A stretch of 64,000 bases of DNA from positions 161,308 through 225,307 of the forward strand of contig NZ_JAPWHB010000008.1 of NCBI RefSeq assembly GCF_027214025.1. The letters run 5' to 3'. Positions within the stretch are counted from its first letter, which is position 1, and each line of letters opens with the position of its first letter. Position numbers and translations under genes: made by a program. This DNA is from Parahoeflea alexandrii. GTDB taxonomy: Bacteria > Pseudomonadota > Alphaproteobacteria > Rhizobiales > Rhizobiaceae. Of the stretch, positions 25,408 through 36,700 are shown piece by piece. The notes under the pieces were generated by a model. It did no database searches. It was not told the origin of the DNA and was given only the letters and a program-made list of their open reading frames with translations.

Positions 25408-26436
25408 TTGGCGCAGAAGATCAAGCTTTCAACGATTGCAGAGGCCCTTGGGCTTTCGACCGCGACCGTTTCTCTCGCATTGCGCGACAGTCCACTGGTT
25501 GCGGATGTGACGCGAGACCGCATCAAGGAAAAGGCCATCGAGCTCGGTTATATCTACAACCGGCGCGCGGCCTCGCTCAGAACGTCGCGGTCGGGCATCA
25601 TCGGGGTGGTCGTGCATGACATCATGAACCCGTTCTATGCCGAAATTCTCAAGGCCATCGAGACGGAACTCGATAGAAGCCGGCAGACCTTCATTCTCTC
25701 CAACCACTATGATTCGGTCGACAAGCAGCGCAACTTCATCGAGACGCTGCTGCAGCTGGGCGGGGACGGCGTGATCATGTCGCCGGCGATCGGTACGCCA
25801 GCGTCCGATATCAGGCTGGCCGAGGACAACGGCATGCCGGCGATCCTGATTGCCCGCTCGGTGCCGGAAATTGATGTGCCCACCTTCCGCGGCGACGATG
25901 CTTACGGAACCGCGCTTGCGACCAATCATCTGATCAGCCTCGGGCACACCCGCATCGCCATGATCGGCGGTACGGATCACACCTCGACTGGCCGTGACCG
26001 CTATGCGGGATACGCCAATGCGTTGAAAAAGGCCGGCATCGAGGTGGATTCGCAACTGCGGATACCCGGGCCGCGAACCAAGCAGAGCGGCTTTGAAGCG
26101 GCGGTGAATTTTCTCGCCAATCCCTTGAAGCCGACTGCAGCGGTCTGCTGGAACGATCTGGTCGCCATCGGGTTGATGAACGGCATTGCACGTGCGGGGC
26201 TTGTGCCCGGAAAGGATATCTCTGTGACTGGTTATGACGATCTCGAGGAAGCGGCCATCGCCACGCCGGCGCTGACCACTGTCTGGAATGGACAATCGGA
26301 AGTGGGCCGTTTTGCTGCGCGGGCTCTGCTCGACAAGCTCAACGGGTCAAGCGAGGCCGACGGACTTCACCTGATAAAACCGGAAATGCGGATCCGGCAA
26401 TCCACCTCGCCACTCAATCCAGGAGCAGGCCGATGA
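25408..26436 (+). CDS. LacI-family transcriptional regulator
   Basis: 342 residues. The helix-turn-helix is at the very N terminus (KLSTIAEALGLSTATVSLAL and YNRRAASLRTSRSG hinge), followed by the sugar-binding-type effector domain. I use TTG at 25408 because AAGGGG at 25393-25398 is well placed and the HTH then starts at residue 5, as usual. A GTG at 25381 would add 9 residues. It overlaps the dehydrogenase start by 4 bases (ATGA), so the two are translationally coupled. It may also control puuD and takP downstream. Confidence 0.9.
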   Translation: MAQKIKLSTIAEALGLSTATVSLALRDSPLVADVTRDRIKEKAIELGYIYNRRAASLRTSRSGIIGVVVHDIMNPFYAEILKAIETELDRSRQTFILSNHYDSVDKQRNFIETLLQLGGDGVIMSPAIGTPASDIRLAEDNGMPAILIARSVPEIDVPTFRGDDAYGTALATNHLISLGHTRIAMIGGTDHTSTGRDRYAGYANALKKAGIEVDSQLRIPGPRTKQSGFEAAVNFLANPLKPTAAVCWNDLVAIGLMNGIARAGLVPGKDISVTGYDDLEEAAIATPALTTVWNGQSEVGRFAARALLDKLNGSSEADGLHLIKPEMRIRQSTSPLNPGAGR

Positions 26437-27407
26437 ACACTTCACGTCCAACCGTTCTTCTTGCCGGCAAGGTCCATCCCCGGGTCAGGCAGCGGGTCGA
26501 GGCCGAATTCGAAGCCATTTCGATCGACGCCGCGAACCCTGCGCTTCTGGACGAGGATGCCCGCGCACGGATCCGCGGCCTGGCGGCCGCAACGGCGATT
26601 TCAGCGGATTTCATCGATTCATTGCCGAACCTGGAAGTGATTGCAAATTTTGGTGTGGGCTACGACGCCGTTGACGCGGCTCATGCAGCAACACGCCAGG
26701 TGATGGTGACGAACACACCCGATGTGCTTTCGGAGGAAGTCGCGGATACCACCGTCGGATTGCTGCTCAACACAGTGCGCGAACTTCCGAAAGCCGAGGC
26801 TTACCTTCGTGCCGGCAAATGGGAAAGCAACGGAGCTTACCCGCTGACATCCCTGAGCCTGAGGGGCCGGACTGTGGGTATCTTCGGGCTGGGACGGATC
26901 GGTCTTGCGATCGCACGGCGGCTGGAAGCATTCGGTTTGCCGATCCACTATCACACGCGGAACAAGCGGCAGGATGTGGCCTATCCCTGGCACCCGCGCC
27001 TTATCGATCTGGCATCCGCGGTCGACACGCTGGTCGTGATTGTCCCGGGCGGTGCGGCGACCGAAGGAGTGGTGAACGCCGAGGTTCTGGATGCGCTCGG
27101 CCCGCAGGGCGTGCTGATCAGCGTCGGGCGCGGTTCCACGATTGACGAACCGGCGCTGATCGCGGCGCTAACGGACCGCAGGATCGCCGCGGCCGGGCTT
27201 GATGTGTTTGCCCATGAGCCGCATGTACCGCAGGCGCTGATGGACCTGCCGAACGCCTGCCTGCTGCCGCATGTGGCATCGGCCTCCGTGTCCACGCGCA
27301 ACGCGATGGCGGATCTGGTCGTGGACAACCTGGAAGCCTGGCTGGCTGGCCGGCCGGCGCTTACTGCGGTTCCCGAATGCGCTGGTTTTGACCGGGACGC
27401 GTCCTGA
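26433..27407 (+). CDS. D-2-hydroxyacid dehydrogenase (GhrB-like)
   Basis: 324-residue NAD(P)-dependent dehydrogenase that reduces 2-oxo acids such as glyoxylate or hydroxypyruvate. The Rossmann motif is GIFGLGRIGLAIARRLEAFG (about residues 149-168). The catalytic triad fits Arg in SVGRGSTID, Glu in FAHEPHVP, and His in LLPHVAS. Length is normal. The preference for glyoxylate, hydroxypyruvate or an aromatic 2-oxo acid cannot be told. Its ATG overlaps the LacI stop. A 11-bp hairpin at 27466 lies between it and the convergent PuuD-like gene. Confidence 0.91.
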   Translation: MNTSRPTVLLAGKVHPRVRQRVEAEFEAISIDAANPALLDEDARARIRGLAAATAISADFIDSLPNLEVIANFGVGYDAVDAAHAATRQVMVTNTPDVLSEEVADTTVGLLLNTVRELPKAEAYLRAGKWESNGAYPLTSLSLRGRTVGIFGLGRIGLAIARRLEAFGLPIHYHTRNKRQDVAYPWHPRLIDLASAVDTLVVIVPGGAATEGVVNAEVLDALGPQGVLISVGRGSTIDEPALIAALTDRRIAAAGLDVFAHEPHVPQALMDLPNACLLPHVASASVSTRNAMADLVVDNLEAWLAGRPALTAVPECAGFDRDAS

Positions 27408-27465
27408 CGGGCCGGTTGCAGGCGCTCGGGTATGAATTGACCATAGAGGCTTGTCGTTACTTCAT

Positions 27466-27499
27466 CCGGCTTCCACTTCAGAAATGTTGTGGAAGCCGG
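27466..27499. other. Hairpin between convergent genes
   Basis: CCGGCTTCCAC (27466-27476) and GTGGAAGCCGG (27489-27499) form a perfect 11-bp stem with a 12-base loop. No T tract follows on either strand, so it is a weak terminator at best. Its position between two stops still suggests 3'-end formation. Confidence 0.6.
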
Positions 27500-27513
27500 T
27501 GAAGCATCTTGCC

Positions 27514-28278
27514 TCACTCGGCGGCTGCCGCCGGAAGAGCGTGGCGGGCACGGACCGCATCGCCGAAGGCCGCGAAAATCTTGTCGGAGATCTCGTCGCT
27601 GCCGACCCAGTATTCAGGGTGCCACTGCACGCCAATGGCAAAGCCGGGTGCGCCGATAACGCTGACAGCCTCGATGGTTCCGTCTTCGGCCACCGCTTCC
27701 ACCGCCAGCCGGGGCGCCAGTTCCGAAATGGCCTGGCGGTGAAGCGAATTCACTTTCACCTCACCATGCCCGACGATGGATGCGAGACAACTTCCTTCCC
27801 TGACCTGGATTGTATGGCGGATGGCAAACGCCACGTCCCTGTCTTCGGTTTGGGGCTTGCGATGGTCCATCCGCCCCGGAAGCTCCTGGATCTCGGTTGC
27901 AAGCGAGCCGCCGAGCGCGACGTTGAGCTCCTGGATACCGCGGCAGATGGCCAACAACGGGATGCCGCGTTCAATGGCCCGGCGGATGAGCGGCAGGCTG
28001 AGCTGGTCACGAGCGGGATCAAAAGGGCCGTGATGTTCGGTCTCCTCTTCTCCATAGTTGGATGGATGGACATTTGACCGTGACCCGCTGATCAGCACAC
28101 CGTCGACGCGGTCCAGCACCATGTCGACATCCGTTCCTTCCGTCAGTGCGGGCACAACAAGCGGCAGGACATTCGATCCTTTCACCGCAGCCATGATGTA
28201 CTGGTCAGGGGCTGCGTGCCAAGTGTATCCTTCGAATTCGCGGATATCTGCCGGTATTGCGACTAGTCCACTGTGCAT
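27514..28278 (-). CDS. Gamma-glutamyl-GABA hydrolase-like amidotransferase
   Basis: 254 residues of the class I glutamine amidotransferase fold, PuuD branch. The nucleophile cysteine is in LLAICRGIQELNVALGG and the histidine in VQWHPEY. PuuD cleaves gamma-glutamyl-aminobutyrate in putrescine catabolism; this may act on another gamma-glutamyl compound. The ATG at 28278 follows AAGGGA; an upstream start at 28359 adds 27 residues without family resemblance. No other puu genes are nearby. The 298 bases between its start and takP hold both promoters; I see an AT-rich stretch near 28385-28410 but no clear operator. Confidence 0.85.
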   Translation of the reverse strand: MHSGLVAIPADIREFEGYTWHAAPDQYIMAAVKGSNVLPLVVPALTEGTDVDMVLDRVDGVLISGSRSNVHPSNYGEEETEHHGPFDPARDQLSLPLIRRAIERGIPLLAICRGIQELNVALGGSLATEIQELPGRMDHRKPQTEDRDVAFAIRHTIQVREGSCLASIVGHGEVKVNSLHRQAISELAPRLAVEAVAEDGTIEAVSVIGAPGFAIGVQWHPEYWVGSDEISDKIFAAFGDAVRARHALPAAAAE

Positions 28279-28537
28279 CGCCCAATTCCCTTGATTTTCC
28301 CAGCCGCATTCCCGCGACGCCAAGTCAGCGGTTTTTGCGGTTCGCGGCATTTTTGTCAATTCCGCCGACTTCCGATTGAGGCATGAAAATTATGATTATT
28401 TTTACTCGAATTTGCTGGGTCTGCAACTGGCAAGAAAAATTGACCATTGTGGCTGAAATCGCCCTCTTTCGCTTGAAAGGCCTGCCGCAACATGGTTAGG
28501 TCAGATGCATGTCGCTGGGGTGCAAATGGTAAACTAA

Positions 28538-29683
<1,146 letters not shown>

Positions 29684-29712
29684 GCGACCCCGTTCCACGC
29701 AAAGCCTTCAAG

Positions 29713-29744
29713 GCCCCGGAACTGAAAGGTTCCGGGGCTTTTTT
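29713..29744 (+). terminator. Terminator of the takP-like gene
   Basis: GCCCCGGAAC (29713-29722), loop TGAAAG, GTTCCGGGGC (29729-29738), TTTTTT. A perfect 10-bp stem with six Ts. The following 250 bases to 29992 hold no gene I can support. Confidence 0.95.
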
Positions 29745-29992
29745 GCGGGCGGACGTTTCCGGTCGGTGCGGACGTCTACGGAGGAGCGTCTTACCTAAGC
29801 TTCGGAAACCTCAATCCGAATCCAATCGGTTTGCCGAAAATGCGGCATTGCCTGGGACATGCCTGGTAAGCGTTGGCGCCGGACCAGACCATGCCATCCG
29901 GAATACGCGATCGGTGAGACAGCGGGAGGGAGGCTTCACTCGCCGCCAAATACGATGGCTTTACCATCCGGTGGCGTCGGTCACGGCCCATG

Positions 29993-30020
29993 AAAAAACC
30001 CGGCGGAAGGGCCGCCGGGT
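29993..30020 (-). terminator. Terminator of the minus-strand dctQM genes
   Basis: ACCCGGCGG (29998-30006), loop AAGGG, CCGCCGGGT (30012-30020). Read on the minus strand, six Ts (complement of A at 29993-29998) follow the stem. It ends the TRAP membrane subunit transcript about 100 bases past the stop. Confidence 0.92.
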
Positions 30021-30112
30021 CTGGTGTTACAGGAAAGGGTTCAGGACGGGCTCAAACCGCCCTACAGCGCCGCGCATCCAATTGAGCGCGACACGCCCCT
30101 AGCACCTGTCAC

Positions 30113-31939
30113 TTAATCGAACTTGGGGAGCCCGGATGCACCGCCCGGAGCAGGCAAGCCGGTCGGAGCGGGCAGGGCACTGCCTTCGGTCGGTTCCGCA
30201 GGGGCTCCGAAGCTCGGCATGGCCGGCATGCCATTGCCGGGTTCTCCAAGACCCGGTGCGCCAGGAAGGGTGAGGCCGCCATCGAGGCTCAGGCCCGAGC
30301 CGGGCAGACCAAATCCGCCGCCGCCGATGTTGTTGATCTCCTGGTTGATGTCGCCCTGATCCATGATCACCGGATCGGTCTTGTAGTGCGTTACAAGACC
30401 CGGGAAGGCGATCAGAATACCGAGCATGACGATCTGGATGATGATAAAGGGCAGAGTTCCGGTGTAGATCGATTTGGTCGAAATTGGCTCGATCATGCGA
30501 TCCGTCGTTTCATCATGCCAGGCTTTGATCGGCGCTACCGATCGCAGGTAAAACAGGGCAAATCCAAAGGGCGGGGTCAGGAAGCTGGCCTGCAGGTTGA
30601 ATCCGAGCAGCACGCCAAACCAGATCAAATCGATACCCAGCTTCTCGGCAACCGGCGCCAGCAACGGCACCATGATGAAGGCGATCTCGAAGAAATCGAG
30701 GAAGCAGCCCAGGATGAAGACGACGACCGAGACGGTGATCAGGAACCCGGTCTCTCCGCCGGGCAGGGCCAGCAGAAGCTCTTCCACCCAGCGGTCACCG
30801 GAGATGCCGTAGAACGTGAGCGCGAAAACGCGCGCGCCGATCAGGATGAACATCACGAAGGTCGCAAGCTTGGCAGTGGAATCGAGTGCCTGGAGAAGCG
30901 TCTTCCTGTCGAGCCGGCCTTTCATGATCGACATGATCAGTGCGCCGGTGGCTCCCATCGCGCCGCCTTCGGTCGGTGTCGCGATGCCGAGGAAGATCGT
31001 TCCGAGAACCAGAAAGATCAGCGCAAGCGGCGGGATCAGAACGATCACGACCTGCTCGGCCATCTTGGATAGGTATCCCAGATTCCTAGCGCGATTGAGC
31101 AGGGCAAAGGCATAGGGGATGATCGTGGCAACCAAGGCGGACCAGACCACCCGCGTTTCATAGCGCAACTCATCAAAGACAAAGAGATCGCAGATGAAGA
31201 ACAGCGCGATTGCCAGGCCGATGATGATGTAGAGCGAGGCGCCGCCATTGCCGAGCGGACGCGCCTCGGGCGGCAGGGCAGGCACCCATTGCGGCTTGAT
31301 CAGGGTAATGGCGAAAATGTAGGCGCAATACATGCCGACGATGATCATCGCTGGGAAAAAGGCGCCGACATACATGTCGCCAACCGACCGGCCAAGCTGG
31401 TCGGCCATGACGATGAGGACGAGAGAGGGCGGAATGATCTGCGCCAGCGTACCAGATGCCGCTATCGTGCCTGCCGCGAGGCCCGGATGGTAATTGTAGC
31501 GCATCATGATCGGCAGCGAGATCAGGCCCATGGCGATGACGGAGGCCGCCACGACACCCGTGGTGGCCGCAAGCAGTGCGCCTACGATGACAACGGCAAA
31601 GGCAAGGCCGCCGCGGAGGGTTCCGAAGAGCTGGCCAATGGTGTCAAGCAGGTCTTCGGCCATGCGCGAGCGTTCCAGGATCAGCCCCATGAAGGTGAAG
31701 AACGGAATCGCCAGTAGCGTGTCGTTGCGCATGACGTCGAAGACGCGGTTCATGTTCGCCTGTGCCAGGGGCCAGAACAGCCGGATTTCCGGAGAGATAT
31801 GGCTGAGTTCAACGCCAACGACAAAGAAGTACATGCCGCCGGCGGCAAGGGTGAAGGCAACCGGGTAGCCGATCAGCAGCATCGCCATGACGGTGATGAA
31901 CATGATCGGTGCAAGATTGTGGGCAATGAGATCAAGCAT
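30113..31939 (-). CDS. TRAP large permease subunit, TakM-like, with tail
   Basis: 608-residue membrane transporter subunit. Family motifs include GALLAATTGVVAASVIAMG, GTLAQIIPPSLVLIVM, IFLGIATPTEGGAMGATGAL and ASFLTPPFGFALFYLRS. It is larger than normal DctM (about 425) because of extra helices in the middle (about 240-300) and a C-terminal tail of about 75 residues rich in Gly, Pro and Ala, which is probably disordered. The ATG at 31939 has AAGGGTGG just before and overlaps the stop of the small subunit gene by 8 bases. It should pair with the binding protein at 28577 by family size and Tat signal. Confidence 0.9.
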   Translation of the reverse strand: MLDLIAHNLAPIMFITVMAMLLIGYPVAFTLAAGGMYFFVVGVELSHISPEIRLFWPLAQANMNRVFDVMRNDTLLAIPFFTFMGLILERSRMAEDLLDTIGQLFGTLRGGLAFAVVIVGALLAATTGVVAASVIAMGLISLPIMMRYNYHPGLAAGTIAASGTLAQIIPPSLVLIVMADQLGRSVGDMYVGAFFPAMIIVGMYCAYIFAITLIKPQWVPALPPEARPLGNGGASLYIIIGLAIALFFICDLFVFDELRYETRVVWSALVATIIPYAFALLNRARNLGYLSKMAEQVVIVLIPPLALIFLVLGTIFLGIATPTEGGAMGATGALIMSIMKGRLDRKTLLQALDSTAKLATFVMFILIGARVFALTFYGISGDRWVEELLLALPGGETGFLITVSVVVFILGCFLDFFEIAFIMVPLLAPVAEKLGIDLIWFGVLLGFNLQASFLTPPFGFALFYLRSVAPIKAWHDETTDRMIEPISTKSIYTGTLPFIIIQIVMLGILIAFPGLVTHYKTDPVIMDQGDINQEINNIGGGGFGLPGSGLSLDGGLTLPGAPGLGEPGNGMPAMPSFGAPAEPTEGSALPAPTGLPAPGGASGLPKFD

Positions 31940-32516
31940 TGTTGCCACCCTTCATTTCAGCGGCAGCCTCGACCTGCGGTGGCATGGAATGATCATGGCC
32001 GGCCTCTTCTTCAAGCAGACCCCGGATAATGGCGATGCGCTTGATGATTTCGGAGACAGCCTGCGCTGTCAGCAGGATGAAGCCGAGAAGGATGCTTGCC
32101 TTGGCCGGCCAGATGATAAGTCCACCGGCGTTGCTCGACATTTCGCCGGACTGGAACGAGCGCCAGAAGAACGGCCAGGCCAGATAGGTCATCATCAGGC
32201 AGAACGGAAGCAGGAACAGGAAGTGGCCAAACAGGTCGATCCAGTCACGCGTTCGCTTGGAAAGATTGCCGGCCAGCACGTCAATGCGGACATGTTCGTT
32301 CTTGCGCAGCGTGTAGCCTGCGGCGAGCATGAAAACCGCGCCGAACAGGTACCACTGGACCTCCAGCCAGGCATTCGACGACATGTCGAACACTTTGCGG
32401 ATTGTGGCATTTCCGGCGCTGATCAGCACGGCAGCCAGCACCAGCCAGGACACATTGCGTCCGACAAACTCATTGACCCGGTCGATAAACCGGCTCAATG
32501 CCAAAAGACTACCCAT
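31932..32516 (-). CDS. TRAP small membrane subunit, TakQ-like
   Basis: 194 residues with about four helices (FVGRNVSWLVLAAVLISAGN, VQWYLFGAVFMLAAGY, WIDLFGHFLFLLPFCLMMTYLAWPFF and ASILLGFILLTAQ). VQWYLFG and RKNEHVRIDV are usual in DctQ proteins of the 2-oxo acid transporter branch. The ATG at 32516 follows AGGAGGG. It is the first gene of the minus-strand dctQM unit and overlaps the permease gene by 8 bases. Divergent from the dehydrogenase gene at 32745. Confidence 0.88.
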   Translation of the reverse strand: MGSLLALSRFIDRVNEFVGRNVSWLVLAAVLISAGNATIRKVFDMSSNAWLEVQWYLFGAVFMLAAGYTLRKNEHVRIDVLAGNLSKRTRDWIDLFGHFLFLLPFCLMMTYLAWPFFWRSFQSGEMSSNAGGLIIWPAKASILLGFILLTAQAVSEIIKRIAIIRGLLEEEAGHDHSMPPQVEAAAEMKGGNNA

Positions 32517-32604
32517 ATTGCCCTCCTGGCCATTTCACCTCCGTTTCCAAGGAGTGTGATCAACCGTCGTTCCCGTTTTGCACCATCCATATCATTTGCA
32601 TGAT

Positions 32605-32645
32605 GTTGCGCCAGCCCATATCAGGAAAAAGGCATCTAGCGCAAC
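32605..32645. promoter_or_regulatory. Inverted repeat in the divergent takQ/SDR promoter
   Basis: GTTGCGC (32605-32611) and GCGCAAC (32639-32645) are perfect 7-bp arms 27 bases apart, in the 228-base divergent region. They may be operator halves. A T-rich run at about 32653-32660 lies next to them. No known regulator motif fits. Confidence 0.35.
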
Positions 32646-32744
32646 GAGTGGTGCATTTTTTTTACCAGTCAGCCGACTTGCTGATGGTGGCGTTAGCCCG
32701 TGACTGCGGCTATACCCCTTGTTCCACATAGTAAAAAGAGGTCG

Positions 32745-33518
32745 ATGGTGCGGGCAAACGAGCTGTTTGATGTTTCGAACGAAATTGTGCTGGTTACCGG
32801 CGGCGGGACCGGAATGGGGCTCGCCATGGCCAAGTCCCTCGCTGCCAACGGCGCGAAACTGGTCCTCGCAGGCAATGATCCAGACAGCCTGCAAGCAGGC
32901 GTGAACACGATTGCGGCATTGGGCGGTCAAGCCATTTCCGTGGCGATGGACGTGCGTCAGGACGACATGATCCGCACGGCTTTTGACAGCATCGAGGCCA
33001 CGCTCGGGCCGGTCAGCGTACTGATAAACAATGCGGGCATCGCGCATCGCGACAAAGCGACCCACCTGACGCGCGAGACGTTTCGCAATGTCATGGCCGT
33101 CAACGTGGAAGGCGCGTTCATGGTGGCGCAGGAGGTCGCCCGGCGCATGGTTCGCGATGGACGCGGCGGATCGATCATCAACATCTCAAGCGTTTTGTCT
33201 GAAATGGCGCAGCGCCAGGTGTCAGCCTATGGCGCATCCAAGGCTGCGGTCAGCCAGATGACGCGTTGTCTGGCACTCGAATGGGCCAAGCATGGAATCA
33301 GGGTCAATGAAATCCGGCCAGGCTGGTTTCAAACCGATCTGACGGCACCCTTTCTCAAGGGGGCGGGAGCCGGTGTCATGGCCGGCCAGAATCCGACAGG
33401 GCGCCTTGGCGACATGCATGATCTGGATGGTATCGTGCTGCTGCTTGCGTCCAAGGCGAGCGCTTACATGACCGGCAGCTCGATCACGGTTGATGGCGGC
33501 CATTCGATCGGACGCTGA
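32745..33518 (+). CDS. Short-chain dehydrogenase/reductase (SDR)
   Basis: 257-residue NAD(P)-dependent oxidoreductase of the classical SDR type. TGGGTGMG is the cofactor loop, NNAG follows near residue 95, and the catalytic Ser and YxxxK are in NISSVLSEMAQRQVSAYGASKAA. The substrate is not shown. The ATG at 32745 has GAGG close by. An open frame from 32700 adds 15 residues. It is upstream of the indolepyruvate oxidoreductase gene by 213 bases and divergent from the TRAP membrane genes, so it probably belongs to the same catabolic set. Confidence 0.88.
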   Translation: MVRANELFDVSNEIVLVTGGGTGMGLAMAKSLAANGAKLVLAGNDPDSLQAGVNTIAALGGQAISVAMDVRQDDMIRTAFDSIEATLGPVSVLINNAGIAHRDKATHLTRETFRNVMAVNVEGAFMVAQEVARRMVRDGRGGSIINISSVLSEMAQRQVSAYGASKAAVSQMTRCLALEWAKHGIRVNEIRPGWFQTDLTAPFLKGAGAGVMAGQNPTGRLGDMHDLDGIVLLLASKASAYMTGSSITVDGGHSIGR

Positions 33519-33652
33519 ATCGGTCGTGCTGCGCCTTGCCGGCGACAGATAGTTACGTTTCATGCTGGTTACCAACCATCTGATTGCGCAGTCAGGTATG
33601 AGATATGAAATCTATTGACCGGCGCTCCGACTGGCCCAAGTATCATGGCAAG

Positions 33653-33705
33653 GACCACGGATTGGGAGAGCGTCCGTGGTCGATTCCGGATCAGTTCCGA
33701 TCCGG
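33653..33705 (+). promoter_or_regulatory. Two tandem hairpins in the leader of the IOR gene
   Basis: Hairpin 1: GACCACGGA (33653-33661) with TCCGTGGTC (33673-33681), loop 11 bases. Hairpin 2: CCGGATC (33686-33692) with GATCCGG (33699-33705), loop AGTTCC. They end 15 bases before the GGAG ribosome site. They may be a leader structure or tandem operators. Only the pairing is seen. Confidence 0.55.
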
Positions 33706-33731
33706 ACCGGGATGGTTTGAGGAGACCGCAA

Positions 33732-36700
33732 ATGACAGCGCATGATGTTTCGCTCGACGACAAATTTGACCTGTCCAAGGACCGGATTTTCGTCACCGGA
33801 TCACAAGCTGTCGTTCGTTTGCTGATGATGCAACAGGAGCGGGACCGTCTGGCCGGCCTCAACACCGCGGGTTTTGTGTCCGGCTATCGAGGGTCGCCAC
33901 TGGGTGGTCTCGACCAGCAGATCATGCGCGCTCAAAGGCCTCTGTCGAAACACAACATCGTTTTTCAGCCGGGGCTGAATGAAGAACTGGCTGCAACCGC
34001 CTGCTGGGGCACGCAGCAATCGGGCCTGGACGGAACCGGCAAATATGATGGCGTGTTTGCGCTCTGGTATGGCAAGGGACCGGGCGTGGACCGTTCGGGC
34101 GACGTTTTCCGTCACGCCAATCTGGCTGGATCGTCCCGTCACGGTGGCGTGCTGGCGCTGATGGGGGACGACCACACGGCGGAAAGCTCGACCAACGCCC
34201 ATCAGACCGAGTTCAACTTCATCGACACGATGATCCCGATTCTCAATCCGGCGGGCGTGCAGGAAATGATTGATTACGGGCTGCATGGGTTTGCCTTGTC
34301 ACGTTTCGCGGGAACGTGGGCGGCCCTCAAATGCGTCAAGGACAATGTCGAGTCCACCGCGTCGGTCGAGGCGGGGCTCGGTCGCCTCAAGATCATCCTG
34401 CCGGAGTTCACGATGCCGCCAGGCGGGCTCAATATCCGGGCCAATGACCTTGATTTCCTCGGCCAGGAAATGCGGCTGCACGAATTCAAGCGCGATGCCG
34501 CAAGTGCCTATATCCGGGCAAACGGACTTAACCGGATCATTTACTCGGGTGGCGCCAACGCCAGGATCGGCATTCTGACGGTCGGCAAGAACTATCTGGA
34601 TGTGCGCCAGGCTCTCGATGATCTTGGAATCGATGAAACACGCGCCAACCAGATCGGCGTCCGGCTTTACAAGGTTGCCTGTCCCTGGCCCTTCGACCTG
34701 GCTGACATGACCGAATTTGTCGATGGCCTCGATATGGTCATCGTGGTCGAGGAAAAGCGGTCGCTGCTGGAAAGCCAGTTGCGGGAGGCACTTTACGGAA
34801 CCGCGCGCCAGCCGGTGGTGGTTGGAAAACGCGATGAACGCGGCGATTGGCTGTTCCCGGTCAAGGGCGCTCTCGATCCCAACGACATCGCGGTTGCGGT
34901 CGGAGAGCGTATCCTCAAGGTCGTCGGCTACGCGGAGGACATTGATGCCAGGGTCAAACGCATCCGCCAGTTCCAGAGTATGCTGGCAAGCGTGTCGGAC
35001 GTCGCATCGCGGACGCCGTATTTCTGTTCCGGTTGTCCGCACAATACATCGACCAAGGTTCCGGAAGGATCGGTTGCGGCGGCAGGTATCGGCTGCCATT
35101 TCATGTCGTTGTGGATGGACCGGGACACGACCGGTTTTACCCAGATGGGTGGCGAGGGTGCGCAGTGGGTGGGGCAGGCGCCCTTCACGACGCGCAATCA
35201 CATCTTCCAGAACCTGGGGGACGGGACCTACAACCATTCCGGTGTGCTGGCTTTGCGCTTCGCTATCGCCTCGGGCGCCAACATCACCTACAAGATCCTC
35301 TACAACGATGCCGTGGCAATGACTGGCGGACAGACCCATGAAGGCGGACTGACAGCCGATGCCATCGCCCGGCAGGTCCGGGCCGAAGGGGTCGATCGGA
35401 TTGCGCTCGTCAGCGACGATCCGGACCGGTATCCCGCCGATATTCAATGGCCTTCGTCCATGAGCATTCATCACCGTTCGGAGATGGATGCGGTGCAGCG
35501 CGAGTTGCGGGAGGTGCCGGGTGTGACGGTTCTGATCTATGATCAGACCTGTGCGGCCGAAAAGCGCCGCCGCCGGAAGCGCGGCACCTATCCGGATCCG
35601 GACAAGCGCGTCTTCATCAACGAACTGGTTTGCGAAGGCTGCGGCGATTGCGGCATCAAATCGAACTGCGTGTCGATCCAGCCCGTCGAAACCGAGTTCG
35701 GACGCAAGCGCAAGATCGACCAGTCCGGCTGCAACAAGGATTTCTCGTGCATTGAAGGGTTCTGCCCGTCCTTCGTCACCGTTCATGGCGGGCGGATTCG
35801 CAAGGCGGACTCCACGGTGCTCAAATCGGCACCCGATCCGCTGGAAGGCCTGCCGGATCCGGTGGTTGCCCCGCTGGGCCAGGGATGGGCCTCGATCATT
35901 GATGGTGTCGGTGGAACCGGCGTGGTTACGATCGGCGCCATTCTTGGCATGGCGGCGCATCTTGAGGGCAAGGGTTGCGGGATGATCGACATGGCGGGCC
36001 TTGCGCAAAAGGGCGGCGCCGTGTTTTCGCATGTCCGCATTGCCAAAAAGCCCGAGGACATCCACGCAATCCGGATTTCGGCCGGCAAGGCCGATCTGGT
36101 GCTCGGGTGTGATCTGGTGGTTTCGGGTTCGCGCAAGGTCCTGACCTCGGTGCGTGAAGGTGAAACGGCGTTTCTGGTCAACACCAGCGAAGTCATGCCG
36201 GGCGATTTCACCCGCAATGCGGATTTCTCGCTGCCGACCGAACGGTTGAAGCGGGCGATCGTCAAGGCGGCCGGGGCTGAGCAGACCAGTTTCTTCAATG
36301 CCACGCTTGCTGCAACCCGCCTGTTCGGCAATGCGATTGCGGCCAACATGTTCATGCTGGGAATGGCATCGCAAAAGGGCGCATTGCCACTGACGCCTGG
36401 ATCAGTCGAGGAAGCCATCCGGCTCAATGGCCAGTCGGTAGCCATGAACATCGCCGCGTTCCGGTGGGGCAGAAAGGCGGCACACGATCCTCAGTCGGTG
36501 CAGTCGCTTGTTTCAGATCAGCTCGTCGAGTCGGACGCAGCCGTCGAGGAAACGGTTGCCGAGATCATCGACCGGCGCGCTGAATTTCTGCAGGGGTACC
36601 AGAACAAGGCTTGGGCAACCAAATACCGCGAAACCTTGCAGCCGCTTGTTGAAGCCGAAGAACTGACGTCTGGCGCAGCCGGTACTGTATCTGCGGCGGC

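Noticed and set aside
27436..28447. ATTGACCAT repeated at 27436 and 28439, flanking the PuuD-like gene
   Set aside because: Nine bases without symmetry and over 1 kb apart; likely chance.
34299..36374. Open frame of 691 codons antisense to the IOR gene
   Set aside because: No recognised motif and no ribosome site; the plus gene has full domain structure.
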